Source: Paracoccus albicereus
GTDB taxonomy: Bacteria > Pseudomonadota > Alphaproteobacteria > Rhodobacterales > Rhodobacteraceae
Direction of reading: 5' to 3'
Length of the DNA: 64,000 bases
NCBI RefSeq assembly: GCF_024359525.1
Contig: NZ_JAKZEU010000002.1
Coordinates: forward strand, 682,001-746,000
In this document: piece after piece, positions 22,401-29,882 of the stretch
Layout: the number at the start of each line of letters is the position of its first letter
Numbering within the stretch: the stretch's first letter is position 1
The notes under the pieces: model-generated
What the model was told of the DNA's origin: nothing
What the model saw: only the letters and a program-made list of their open reading frames with translations
Databases searched by the model: none
Made by a program: the position numbers and the translations under genes

Positions 22401-22671
22401 GGGCGATATAATGCTGTATTCGCAACTTATGGGCCACGATGAACACTTAGCAGAAGGCGTTATGTACCACGCTCATTTTCACATTGTTGAAGAGGCGATG
22501 GACAGCGGCGACCCTATCTATGATGGGGTGAAATTCATTATGTATGGCGGTATCGGGAACGGAGGCCCTGGCCTTTGGCAGTGGAAGAGGACCGTAGGTT
22601 TCACTCCGATGAGGCTTGTAAGCTTTCCTTTAGAACATGTAGACAGCTTGGGTTCCGCAGGTGCCGACTGA
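19435..22671 (+). CDS. GT2 glycosyltransferase - DUF6270 - C-terminal domain fusion
   Basis: 1078 residues, three parts. Residues 1-90 share the module seen at 11683 (FDPEWYRQQNPEVDALKMDP then HRLGRDPGPE). Residues about 180-400 form a GT2 domain (RVSVIMPAWNASRTIEHAAQ; LELLIVDDRSDDDTWD; TGHDADDWALP, with the acidic DADD site). After a disordered Ser/Thr/Pro-rich linker, residues about 530-790 resemble DUF6270 (FRILARGDCTSFRTVHL; DLIIIDTWADLNFEL), an SGNH-like fold common in surface polysaccharide loci. A second linker leads to residues about 870-1070 (ISVRRMGDIMLYSQLMGHDE; YDGVKFIMYGGIGNGGPGLW), possibly an acyltransferase-like domain. The last 11 bases overlap the next gene. The protein probably both builds and decorates the glycan. 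Confidence 0.75.
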   Translation: MITPTCQQIEALVSSEHFDPEWYRQQNPEVDALKMDPALHYLIYGHRLGRDPGPEFSTEFVRRAFRLKPSQEPIAWIARETQKNGSIPEPRREKIIDGASAVALMGDQNRAIALAVQYLPDDLAYTVEILRANAAVRADDDEAWLHHVNAYLAHFDVAPVHLKPGPESRFMRLSAPKPDPVKGGSRVSVIMPAWNASRTIEHAAQSILQQSWRNLELLIVDDRSDDDTWDVIQRIAKRDSRVRALRNEVNVGPYVSKNIALTMATGDWITGHDADDWALPTRIERHVRTALKRGLKASVTYMLRTREDGQATHLNGITKFCLDGVARRASISCLFERDTLRSRLGFWDSVRYGGDSEMIARAEAFLGEEFAFLPEVGMFCLNHASSLTNSETSGVANVGMAPSRFAYKSCWKDLYVPGMAPTLAYLPFPQQELRHDTPKEMRVPLADVQTNLDNIATARSTSAKENTSLDNLEDPVTPANHVAVRGPGVTAPTPAYENGPVSPTKPQAFDADVANTSRVADLNFENFHFRRADGKPFRILARGDCTSFRTVHLNKHLFPDGVTFIQAQKSPFIMVNEAMDGVSVTHDELRRISEISNMPNVLQRHYQGQADREILEAQDADLIIIDTWADLNFELWRSNDEGWTLWIHPKFLRDPVRFRETHTNIGRRSLEQSVTDAKQLVQNLRIKNPEVPTLILNQQIDYYPKMESRREYYRFGEALMERLDGSWFGGVIPRHDLQTADMDSCGPGNTLHFQGSTYLRMVKSALKAGMIDHFTKSSVHSATPSKCHLGSAAKPAENADNASPSTQSELSAITTEKVPFAHDNPANEPYPIRQIVVPSAAQKTLENYIITSPNAAPPRWTPVVIKISRGDYANWEKRINKRYNRVRMKRRSQREGHTVSRFNPRLYIPDMHTIHHSSKERSGGQMRGNYLRTIGEMGGAPTQYIAPVEPEVATDWLQCFGVFKPLPSHKQGSVEVGQQLLSYISVRRMGDIMLYSQLMGHDEHLAEGVMYHAHFHIVEEAMDSGDPIYDGVKFIMYGGIGNGGPGLWQWKRTVGFTPMRLVSFPLEHVDSLGSAGAD

Positions 22672-23356
22672 TGCTACTGAACCTGACGAGGAAGTGTGGC
22701 CACCCTTCGACTTCCCCGCAGCGGAAAATTCTGCGCTGCGCTCAGCTTACGCTTCAGCCAATGTAATTTTGGAGTACGGGACCGGTGGCTCGACCGTTTA
22801 TGCTGCTTCGTTGCCTTGCAAGAGGGTGTTTTCAATAGAGACGGATCGGAGCTGGGCTTTGCGGCTCCAGAGTCGGATCGACGATGACGAAAGCCTTCCT
22901 GGCATAGTGTCTGTGATCTACGCGGATATTGGTCCGACGGGGAAGTGGGGCAGACCAACTAACCCTGCGGCATGGCCTCGTTTTTCGGGCTACGTGCTGG
23001 ATGTTTGGTCATTACCCTTCATGCAACACCCCGATGTCATACTCATCGATGGGCGATTCCGTGCTGCGTGCATGCTCGCCGCGCTTGCGATGGTGCGGCG
23101 ACCAGTGCGCGTGCTATTCGACGACTACGTTGACCGGAAGCCCTATCACGTCGTTGAGGATTTCATCCAACCTGTGGAAATCGCCGGGCGAATGGCGATG
23201 TTTGATATCGCTCCAGGGCTAATCACTCTTGGTGATCTGCGCCCGATGATTGAAGCATTAGGACAAGTCACATATTCAGAGCGCCCTACCCATTACGATA
23301 AGCCCGCCCTCGAAGCTGTACTTCAGAGATACAAAGACATGGACAATAATAGATGA
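22661..23356 (+). CDS. SAM-methyltransferase-fold protein
   Basis: 231 residues. The segment NVILEYGTGGSTVYAASLPC matches motif I of class I methyltransferase folds (E/DxGxGxG), followed by KRVFSIETDRSWALRLQSRI as the acidic strand-2 end. VILIDGRFRAACMLAALAMV and RVLFDDYVDRKPYHVVEDF fill the later strands. Short proteins of this type occur in glycan and cell-envelope loci and may modify sugars. The start is GTG at 22661, inside the last codons of the preceding gene; the 3' end overlaps the next start as ATGA. The whole 19.4-25.2 kb stretch is thus a tightly coupled operon. Confidence 0.65.
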   Translation: MPTDATEPDEEVWPPFDFPAAENSALRSAYASANVILEYGTGGSTVYAASLPCKRVFSIETDRSWALRLQSRIDDDESLPGIVSVIYADIGPTGKWGRPTNPAAWPRFSGYVLDVWSLPFMQHPDVILIDGRFRAACMLAALAMVRRPVRVLFDDYVDRKPYHVVEDFIQPVEIAGRMAMFDIAPGLITLGDLRPMIEALGQVTYSERPTHYDKPALEAVLQRYKDMDNNR

Positions 23357-25227
23357 GCCAAGACAGCCGGGAGCTTTCTTTTGTTGCTGATGAGAAAATA
23401 GCTGACGACATTACGGCAGCGCAGAACCGTGCCATTTTATGGCAGCCTAGATTCATGACTGAAGGAGCAAACCTTTGTCTTACGCCAGCAATTTTCTGGC
23501 TTGTAAGTGTGGTGCGCCCCAACAAAGCGGTGGTGCTGGGTTTGGGCGAAGGGCAGGCTTTCGCTGCCGTAGCGCAAGCCATGAACAAGCTAGATTCTGA
23601 CGGAGAAGCGATCGGCGTCGCAGGCGAATCGGACGGACCTAAGTCGGTGTTGGTTCTGAAAGTACATTTGGATCAACTCTACCGCGACACTACTACAATT
23701 CTCCCTTACAGCGACGAAGGATTCTTTCGTAATCGTCTTGAGCCGGGCTGCGTAGACTTGTTGGTCATCGATGCTGTAAAAGCTGCAGTTCTCTCGGAGT
23801 TAGATCTCACGGCGTGGATGACGAGCGTCGCAGATGATGGCGTTCTTGCGGTGATAAGATCGGATGACGACCAGAATAAAGGAGGAGCTTTGCACAGGGC
23901 ATTGCGAAGCTGGCAAACAACATATATCGACGTGGGCTCGGGAATTGATCTTTTTCAGCGCAACCGGAGCGTCCTTGATGCACCTATGCTTTCGCGCCCC
24001 GGTCAAACGCTTTTGCGCCGGCTGGGGCATGGGATTGAGGCAATTGCCTCACGTGATGCATCTATCAAACTGCTCGCAAAAAATAAGACTCTGCTTAGTG
24101 ATACCGATACAGCGCGCCAAGATGCTGAAAAGCGCTTAAGTGAACTCGAAAAAGCTTATGCCAGCCAGAGTCGTAGGTGTGCTCAACTTGGTAGCGAGCT
24201 CCATGATCGCCGGTCACAAACAAACGACTTACTAGCGCACGTTGCGACGCTAACCGAAGAAGCTAGCTCCAAGGCCCAAGAGCACGCTGATGCGAGGAGA
24301 AGGCTGCTCGACCAAGCGGCACAAGCTAGGAAGCTCGACGATGGACGCGAAGCCGAACTGCTTCGCCTCCGGAAAATTATTGCCGAAGCAAGAGCCCATA
24401 TCGAAACGCAGGAAGTGGAGCTTTCCAACATCAGGATAGCTACGGAGCAGTCAAAAGCTATCTACGACCAGCGAATTGGGAGCCTGCAGAGAGAGATTGA
24501 GGACGCTCGGGCTGAGATCGGGCGCAAGTCAGCGCAATGCCTAATAGTGACACAAATTGCCGAGGAAGCCAGGTGCGAGGCTGTAGAGCAAGCCGCGGCG
24601 CGGATCGCTCTTGCTGATCAAGCGGCAGAAGTTCAGAAGGCCGCAGATGAATGCCAGTCTAAGAGACAACTTCTTCAAAACGAGGTCGATATTGCAAACG
24701 CCCAAATAGAAGATTACGCTGCAAAAAACGCTAATCTTGAAGGGGCTACGGAAGACCTGAGAGTCAAGACAAGGAAACAGGAAGCTGAAATAGCTGTTCT
24801 GTCCGAACAAATTGTTCGCGCTGCTGAGGCTGTTAATGGCCGAGCCGTTTTTCTGCGGAAACTGCAAACACAACTTGAGGACGCTCGCGCGGAAATCACG
24901 CTCAATTCGATTCAACGTATTAGATTAACTGAAATTGCTGAGGAGGCGAGACTCGAGGCCGACACATGTGCCGCTGCTTCATTGCGCATGAAGACGCAGA
25001 TTGATGTCGATCGTGAGGAAATCGTTTCGTTAGGGGCGGAAGTCGATACGCTTAAGCTCGTGGTGAAGCGGCATGTCGAAAAGGCAAGCATACTCAATGC
25101 AAAGCTCGATCAGGTGAAGAAGAAGCTTCGAACTGAAAACACCCGCCGTATCGCGCTCCAATCGAGCCTGTCTTGGCGCTTGACCGCGCCACTTCGCTCG
25201 GTCAATTCTTGGTTGAAGTGGCGCTAG
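23353..25227 (+). CDS. Methyltransferase-like head with long coiled-coil tail
   Basis: 624 residues. Residues about 40-210 look like a class I methyltransferase fold lacking strong catalytic motifs (NKAVVLGLGEGQAFAAVAQA; GCVDLLVIDAVKAAVLSELD). From about 245 to 600 the sequence is almost entirely charged heptad-like helix (for example EKRLSELEKAYASQSRRCAQ and RLLDQAAQARKLDDGREAEL), so it should form a long parallel coiled coil. The last residues (SSLSWRLTAPLRSVNSWL) are a motif often seen at the end of glycosyltransferases and coiled-coil proteins in polysaccharide loci. It could act as a molecular ruler or scaffold controlling chain length. That role is inferred from the domain plan only. 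Confidence 0.6.
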   Translation: MSQDSRELSFVADEKIADDITAAQNRAILWQPRFMTEGANLCLTPAIFWLVSVVRPNKAVVLGLGEGQAFAAVAQAMNKLDSDGEAIGVAGESDGPKSVLVLKVHLDQLYRDTTTILPYSDEGFFRNRLEPGCVDLLVIDAVKAAVLSELDLTAWMTSVADDGVLAVIRSDDDQNKGGALHRALRSWQTTYIDVGSGIDLFQRNRSVLDAPMLSRPGQTLLRRLGHGIEAIASRDASIKLLAKNKTLLSDTDTARQDAEKRLSELEKAYASQSRRCAQLGSELHDRRSQTNDLLAHVATLTEEASSKAQEHADARRRLLDQAAQARKLDDGREAELLRLRKIIAEARAHIETQEVELSNIRIATEQSKAIYDQRIGSLQREIEDARAEIGRKSAQCLIVTQIAEEARCEAVEQAAARIALADQAAEVQKAADECQSKRQLLQNEVDIANAQIEDYAAKNANLEGATEDLRVKTRKQEAEIAVLSEQIVRAAEAVNGRAVFLRKLQTQLEDARAEITLNSIQRIRLTEIAEEARLEADTCAAASLRMKTQIDVDREEIVSLGAEVDTLKLVVKRHVEKASILNAKLDQVKKKLRTENTRRIALQSSLSWRLTAPLRSVNSWLKWR

Positions 25228-25870
25228 AGCCACGGTTAAGGCGGATCATGCTGCAGCTAACCACGGCCATGCACAGGTTGTCTCAAATGTTGAAAGCATC
25301 GCAAAAATAATGACGCCCCGAACGGCGGCGAATCCCCGGATATGGGTAGACGGCCGCGCTGTGTTGTGATCCAACACCTGCGTTCGATGAGGTGCATGGC
25401 TGCGTTCGCAGCGTGATGAGCTTCCACAAAGGTTCAGACCGGGCAAGCGGCCGAAGTCTTAGGCGTCCGCGAGTGGCATCGAGTTGATTAACGCACAATG
25501 CCAAAATTAGATTGCTCGGTCTTATATAGAGCCGGGACGCGGGACGAAGCATTGCGTCGGGCACTGCCTTTCGGAGCGGGCTCACAGACTGAGCTCCGTC
25601 CCGATCCTTGGACAGTTTTCGGAGATACTTCAGCTATTGCCTCCACCTGCTAATCGGTTTCGACAGTATTGAAGTCGACCACGACGGTCGGTTGTCCGCA
25701 GTAGGCAGTCAGTCGGCGACGGTGATAAGTAGATGGTAATCCAGTAGCCCGATACGATCCTTGGCCTAGAATCCGGTTTCCCAAGCGTGTAGCTAGACGC
25801 ATTCATTCTCCAAGGATCGCCAAAGGCGTTCAGTGAAGATGGTGTAAATGCAACGTTCCTTTCCGTGCAT
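25228..25870. other. Non-coding interval downstream of the polysaccharide operon
   Basis: About 640 bases without a credible gene on either strand. Short frames here have no motif and no ribosome site. Base composition is mixed, suggesting eroded DNA between the operon end and the IS3 remnant. Confidence 0.5.
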
Positions 25871-25888
25871 TGCTGTGACCCCCAATCT

Positions 25889-26578
25889 TCATCCACCCGA
25901 AGCCGGAGCCCGGCGGTCAGATTGGCGCGGGTGCACCGGTGGAGCAATGGGCGATCCGCGCAGCGTTTCAGTTGCGCGCAGCGGATCGTCCATTGCGGTG
26001 AGCTTGGCGGCATAGGCCGCCGGTGGCCTGTAGCCGAGCGCTGAATGTGGCCGGCACGAGTTGTAATCGATTACCCAACAGGCGGTCGCATCGCGAGCGT
26101 GATCGAGGCTGACGAACAGGGTTTCGTTGAGGAGTTCGTCACGCATTCTGCCATTGAAAGCTTCGCAGATCCCGTCCTGCATCGGCTTTCCCGGCGCAAT
26201 GAAGTGCCAGGGCACGCCAGTCTTCTGCATCCATTCGAGTATGGCGTTCGAAGTGAACTCGGTGCCGTGGTCGCTGACGATCATGCCGGGCGAGCCGCGG
26301 GTGGCAATGAGGCCAGACAGCTCCCGAGCCACTCTGCGCCCGCTGATGGAGGTATCGACGACGGCCGCCAGGCATTCCTTGGTGACGTCGTCGATCACGT
26401 TCAGGATGCGCAGGCGCCGCCCGGACATGGGCTGGTCATGCACGAAATCCACCGCCCAGCGGGCGTTCAGCACCGCTACCACGAGGATCGGTACCCGCGT
26501 GCCGGTGGCCTTTTTGCGTCCCCGCCTGCGCCTCACCGACAATCTCTCCTCGCGATAGATGCGCTCGGTTCGCTTGCG
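25889..26578 (-). pseudogene. IS3-family orfB transposase, N-terminally deleted
   Basis: The remaining frame starts at [20 protein letters not shown] and covers the integrase core. The catalytic DDE residues are visible: D in [12 protein letters not shown] in [13 protein letters not shown] and E in [19 protein letters not shown]. The C-terminal [14 protein letters not shown] motif is typical of the family. About 90 N-terminal residues and the frameshift region with orfA are missing because of the internal deletion. Confidence 0.85.
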
Positions 26579-26655
26579 TCAGCAGTCTTCGCGCCCGCTT
26601 CCTGCTCCCGCAGAGTCGCGATGATCTGCTCTTCGCTGAAATTCGATCTTTTCAT
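26573..26655 (-). pseudogene. IS3-family orfA, first ~27 codons only
   Basis: The ATG at 26655 begins MKRSNFSEEQIIATLREQEA, the conserved start of IS3-group orfA helix-turn-helix proteins, then GAKTADA. After that the frame runs into the deletion junction and continues with unrelated residues. Confidence 0.8.
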
Positions 26656-26714
26656 CTTCCTCTTATTGGGCCGAACTCTATCAGCAGATGGACGAAAAAT
26701 CGGGGGTCACAGCA

Positions 26715-27051
26715 CTCTCAATGCCAGGCCAGATTGTCGGTGGTCATCAGTCTCCTTCACAGCTGAGGGTTGGTATGACGCTCGAGGTTGGTTTGACGCT
26801 TATACAAGTAGAGCTCGGTCCTCTGAAGTCTATCGAGCTCGAGCATGTATGAAGGACCGGTCTGGGACAGCCGCGCTGCGGCATAACTGCACACCTGACC
26901 GTCCGCTATGGGCCGAGAACGACGGCTAGACTGACAACTCGGAAGTCGTTGGCGCTGCACTGTCTTAAGTCCGTTTGGGGCCCTTTGCGGTCATTGCTTA
27001 GGATGTCCTCATAGCAGAGTATCGGCGTCCTCTGTAGCTCAGGAGGGCGAG
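26715..27051. other. Non-coding interval before the GNAT remnant
   Basis: 337 bases with no gene. It carries a 15-mer also present at 9995. Just before the end is a strong AGGAGG ribosome site (27041-27046) for the ATG at 27052. Confidence 0.5.
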
Positions 27052-27496
27052 ATGATCCGGCAGGCCGTGGCTCATGATGAAGCGGAAATCAGCGACTGCG
27101 CTGAACAGGCGTATGCGCGATGTGCAGCTGATAGGGCGAAAGCCCGCGCCTATGGTCGCTGACTTCGCCAGCCAGATCGCGGCCGGAGATGTCTTCATTG
27201 CGGCGGATGACCAAGACCAATTCCAAGGATTCATCGTTTTCTATGCCGAGAAAGAGCATGTGCTTCTGGAGAATATTGCGGTCCATCCCAGGGCAGCTGG
27301 GCGTGGCGTCGGAAAGCAGCTTGTCCAATTTTGTGAACAGGCAGCACAAGAAAGGGGCCTTGCAGCCGTTCATCTCTACACAAACGAGAAGATGACCGAG
27401 AACCTGTTGATCTACCCAAGACTTGGTTATGCCGAAGTAGCTCGTCACGCCGAAGACGGCTTCAACCGCGTCTACTTTGAGAAGAGGCTTGTCTAG
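27052..27496 (+). pseudogene. GNAT-family acetyltransferase with a frameshift
   Basis: A strong AGGAGG site precedes the ATG at 27052, which starts MIRQAVAHDEAEISDCAEQA and then YAR. This frame stops after 36 codons. The rest of the enzyme is read one base out of phase from about 27120: IGRKPAPMVADFASQIAAGD, then HVLLENIAVHPRAAGRGVGK, the acetyl-CoA binding motif of GNATs, and LIYPRLGYAEVARHAEDGFN. Together they make one normal ~147-residue GNAT. Either the gene is broken by a one-base indel or the base call is wrong. Acetyl substrates of this subgroup are unknown. Confidence 0.75.
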
Positions 27497-27499
27497 CAG

Positions 27500-27585
27500 C
27501 GGCAGCTTCGTCCGCATTGTGGTCGTCTGGGCGGTAGAAATGGTGCGCGATGCGTTGCCGTCCAATTCGTTGAAGGCGCGACAAC
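27500..27585 (+). repeat. Dispersed intergenic repeat, copy A
   Basis: About 85 bases align with imperfect copies at 47826-47915 and 48669-48762. Shared blocks include CGTCCGCATTG, GGTCGTC and a GCGCGATGC/GCGAGATGC block, ending near TGAAG. All three copies lie outside genes. Confidence 0.55.
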
Positions 27586-27786
27586 CGACCGACCGGCGAA
27601 CGGTAGCTAAGGCCTGTACGCTTTAGTGCTAGGTGATTGGGCTTGCGTCGATACCGGGCTGCATCCGACGTTTGATCAGACGCATTATTATGGTGTGAAG
27701 GTTCACTCGACCGATCTCCATAGCTACAAATTTGGCGGCTCGGCTGCTAGCGTTGGCAGATCATACCCGTCTCGCTAGTCTGAGCG

Positions 27787-28674
27787 ATGACTTCTCAAGC
27801 GATCGGTGCTGTCATGAGATTCGTTGCTGTCGACGTGGAAACCGCAAATGCCAATATGGCATCAATCTGCTCGATCGGTGTTGCCGCTTTTGAGAATGGC
27901 GCGCTCGCAGCTGAATGGTATTCACTCATCGACCCGCAAGACTTCTTCGACCCCGTCAACACGTCGATACACAGTATCAAGAGTATCGATGTTTATGGCG
28001 CACCGACTTTCGGCGATGTCGCCTCTGAAATCGAGCAATTCCTCGAATCGCAAGTTGTTGTGACCCACACGCATTTCGACCGAGTTGCGATGCATCAGGC
28101 AGCGGCTCGCTGGGCAATCGCGGCCCCGTCTTGCACCTGGCTCGACTCTGCGCGCGTTGCCCGAAGGACATGGGCGGAATGTGCGAAGTCAGGCTACGGT
28201 CTTGCAAAGGTCTGCAAGATGATCGGACACACCTTCAACCACCACAACGCACTTGAAGACGCCAAGGCGGCAGGATGGATCATTCTCGCCGCGATGGAAA
28301 AGAGCGGCCTCGATCTTCAGGCGCTGCAGAAGAGGGTTCTTCAACCCATCGACCCGTCATCGAGCGCGTCCAAAGCGATTAAGCGCGATGGCAACCCTAA
28401 TGGAGCATTTGCCGGTGAGGTGGCCGTGTTTACGGGTGCCCTCGAAATACCGCGCCGCGAGGCGGCTGACCTTGCAGCGTCCGTAGGCTGCGAAGTAGCG
28501 AACAACGTCACTGCAAAAACGACCATGCTGATTGTCGGCGATATGGACGTGGCGAGGCTCGCCGGTCACGACAAGTCGTCGAAGCACAGGAAGGCTGAGC
28601 AATTGATTGAGGCAGGCCAGCGGCTGCGCATCATCCGCGAGACCGATTTCAAAAAACTGGTCGCGGTTTCCTGA
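27787..28674 (+). CDS. DEDDh 3'-5' exonuclease with C-terminal BRCT domain
   Basis: 295 residues. The exonuclease domain (about 10-175) shows the DEDDh set: D and E in FVAVDVETANANMASICSIG, D in VTHTHFDRVAMH, and the H....D pair in FNHHNALEDAKAAG. It resembles the DnaQ/epsilon superfamily. Residues about 210-290 look like a BRCT domain (VAVFTGALEIPRREAADLAA; GCEVANNVTAKTTMLIVGD). Exonuclease-BRCT proteins of this type probably act in DNA repair or processing. The ATG at 27814 (MRFVAVDVET) is an alternative start. The gene stands alone and no partner is evident. Confidence 0.8.
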   Translation: MTSQAIGAVMRFVAVDVETANANMASICSIGVAAFENGALAAEWYSLIDPQDFFDPVNTSIHSIKSIDVYGAPTFGDVASEIEQFLESQVVVTHTHFDRVAMHQAAARWAIAAPSCTWLDSARVARRTWAECAKSGYGLAKVCKMIGHTFNHHNALEDAKAAGWIILAAMEKSGLDLQALQKRVLQPIDPSSSASKAIKRDGNPNGAFAGEVAVFTGALEIPRREAADLAASVGCEVANNVTAKTTMLIVGDMDVARLAGHDKSSKHRKAEQLIEAGQRLRIIRETDFKKLVAVS

Positions 28675-28870
28675 TCTGCCGGTTCGACCGTTAGCTGCAA
28701 CGGACGTTTGCAGAATTGGGCGAGATGAGGCTTCACCCGCAGTTCGGACTTGGACCGTAATTCGGAAATCTCGCTTTCAATACATGGGGTGCTGGAAGGC
28801 TGGACGTAAGCACCCTGCCCTCGCGTCATCGGCAGCGACCATTCCGAGCAGCACACCGTCATTGACGGCT

Positions 28871-29358
28871 TCACCGAAAATCCCGCGTCTTCACCCTGAT
28901 GCTATCCAGATGCCGGTCGCGGATATACATGTCCCGCGTGCGCAACCCCTTTGGCGCGGCATCGCGCGGGTCGGGGCCGTTCGGGCCGCGGTGGAACTCG
29001 TCGCCGCGTCCGTGCGGCAGCGGGAAGTCGGCGTCCTGCTCGCCGATGCCGGCAAGATCGCGGGAGAGGTCGGTGATCTGGTGGGTGACGAGATGGACGA
29101 CCTCGCCCTCGCGCTTGACCGGGCCGCGCACGGCGATCATGCTAGCGCCGAGGATGATGCGGCGGTGAGCCTCAAAGACCTTGGGCCAGACGACAAGATT
29201 GGCGATGCCGGTCTCGTCCTCGAGCGTGATGAACATCACCCCCTTGGCCGAGCCTGGCCGCTGGCGGACGAGGACCAGTCCGGCGACTTCATGCCAGCGG
29301 CGGTTGCGGGCGGTGTTGACCTTGGCGCAGGTCAAGATGCGGTCGGGAGCGGGCCATA
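28871..29358 (-). pseudogene. dnaE2: Error-prone DNA polymerase DnaE2, C-terminal fragment
   Basis: About 160 codons survive, open into the IS6 remnant without a start. The OB-fold segment WHEVAGLVLVRQRPGSAKGV followed by MFITLEDETGIANLVVWP is the conserved end of DnaE2. The terminal PKGLRTRDMYIRDRHLDSIR and RVKTRDFR are diagnostic of alphaproteobacterial DnaE2. DnaE2 normally works with ImuA and ImuB in damage-induced mutagenesis; neither partner is present. The catalytic polymerase region has been lost at the IS junction. Confidence 0.85.
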
Positions 29359-29570
29359 CTCAGGTTACGGCGCATGCGAAGCCTGCAGACGTTCGTCGCT
29401 GTCCACGCGTCCGTCTCCAACCACTTCAACGGCGACCGCAGCCTCTCGAAATGCTAGCACTTCAAGATGAACCGAGCCGCCGCTCTCGACGAGTGGCGCC
29501 TGTTGGCTGCAGCCTGAGGCTAGGCCGCGCCTCGATCACCGAAGAGAGCTTGCAATAGACTGACAGCACA
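29359..29570 (+). mobile_element. IS6-family remnant (3' end only)
   Basis: Aligns with the last ~210 bases of the full IS6 copies, from the RRMRSLQ codons through the right end CTGACAGCACA. The transposase tail contains an in-frame TAG (codons reading LSKC then stop) and several substitutions, so it is an old inactive fragment. Its left boundary truncates dnaE2. Confidence 0.85.
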
Positions 29571-29882
29571 GTTTTGGGGTTACTTACGCATCAATACCAA
29601 CCTAAGAGTGAAGTTGAGAAAGATAGGGCGGACGATGTCAAAAAGACTATGCTCCCTTCATTATGCCATCGATCGTGAGACACGAGGTTTTCCTATCTCG
29701 ATGGGCTCTCGCGAGCAGTCAATTGTCAGGAGATGGACACATTGCATCATTGTGCATCGCTCGAATCGCTAATTTGGTTAGGTCCGCCGCAGCATTGCTC
29801 GCCCACTTATTCACAGCTGCACTTGTGATAGCTGTCCTTTACCATTAAATAAAAGTTACGATTTATCATCGGGTTAATTTTA
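29571..29882 (+). promoter_or_regulatory. AT-rich upstream region of the NRPS-like gene
   Basis: 312 bases without a convincing gene; a 61-codon frame at 29663 has no family features. A possible promoter is TTGTGA (29823-29828) and TAAATA (29846-29851) with 17-base spacing, about 30 bases before the proposed start. The match is moderate and unproven. Confidence 0.3.

Larger units (their letters stand above)
25871..26714 (-). mobile_element. IS3-family element, internal deletion derivative
   Basis: The ends are inverted repeats beginning TGCTGTGACCCCC, followed by AAT at the left end and GAT at the right (minus-strand) end. The element is only 844 bp, versus about 1.2-1.3 kb for intact relatives. 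The start of orfA is joined directly to the middle of orfB, so most of orfA and the N-terminus of orfB are gone. No target-site duplication is obvious at the flanks. It cannot transpose without help from an intact copy. Confidence 0.8.

Noticed and set aside
9995..26915. 15-mer GTCCGCTATGGGCCG at 9995 and 26901
   Set aside because: Too short and without flanking similarity to call a repeat family from two copies.
27610..27780. Possible transposase-like reading (CVDTGLHPTFDQTHYYGVKV)
   Set aside because: No start, no DDE residues and only a vague resemblance; left unannotated.
29663..29848. 61-codon frame before the NRPS-like gene
   Set aside because: No ribosome site or motif; likely promoter DNA.
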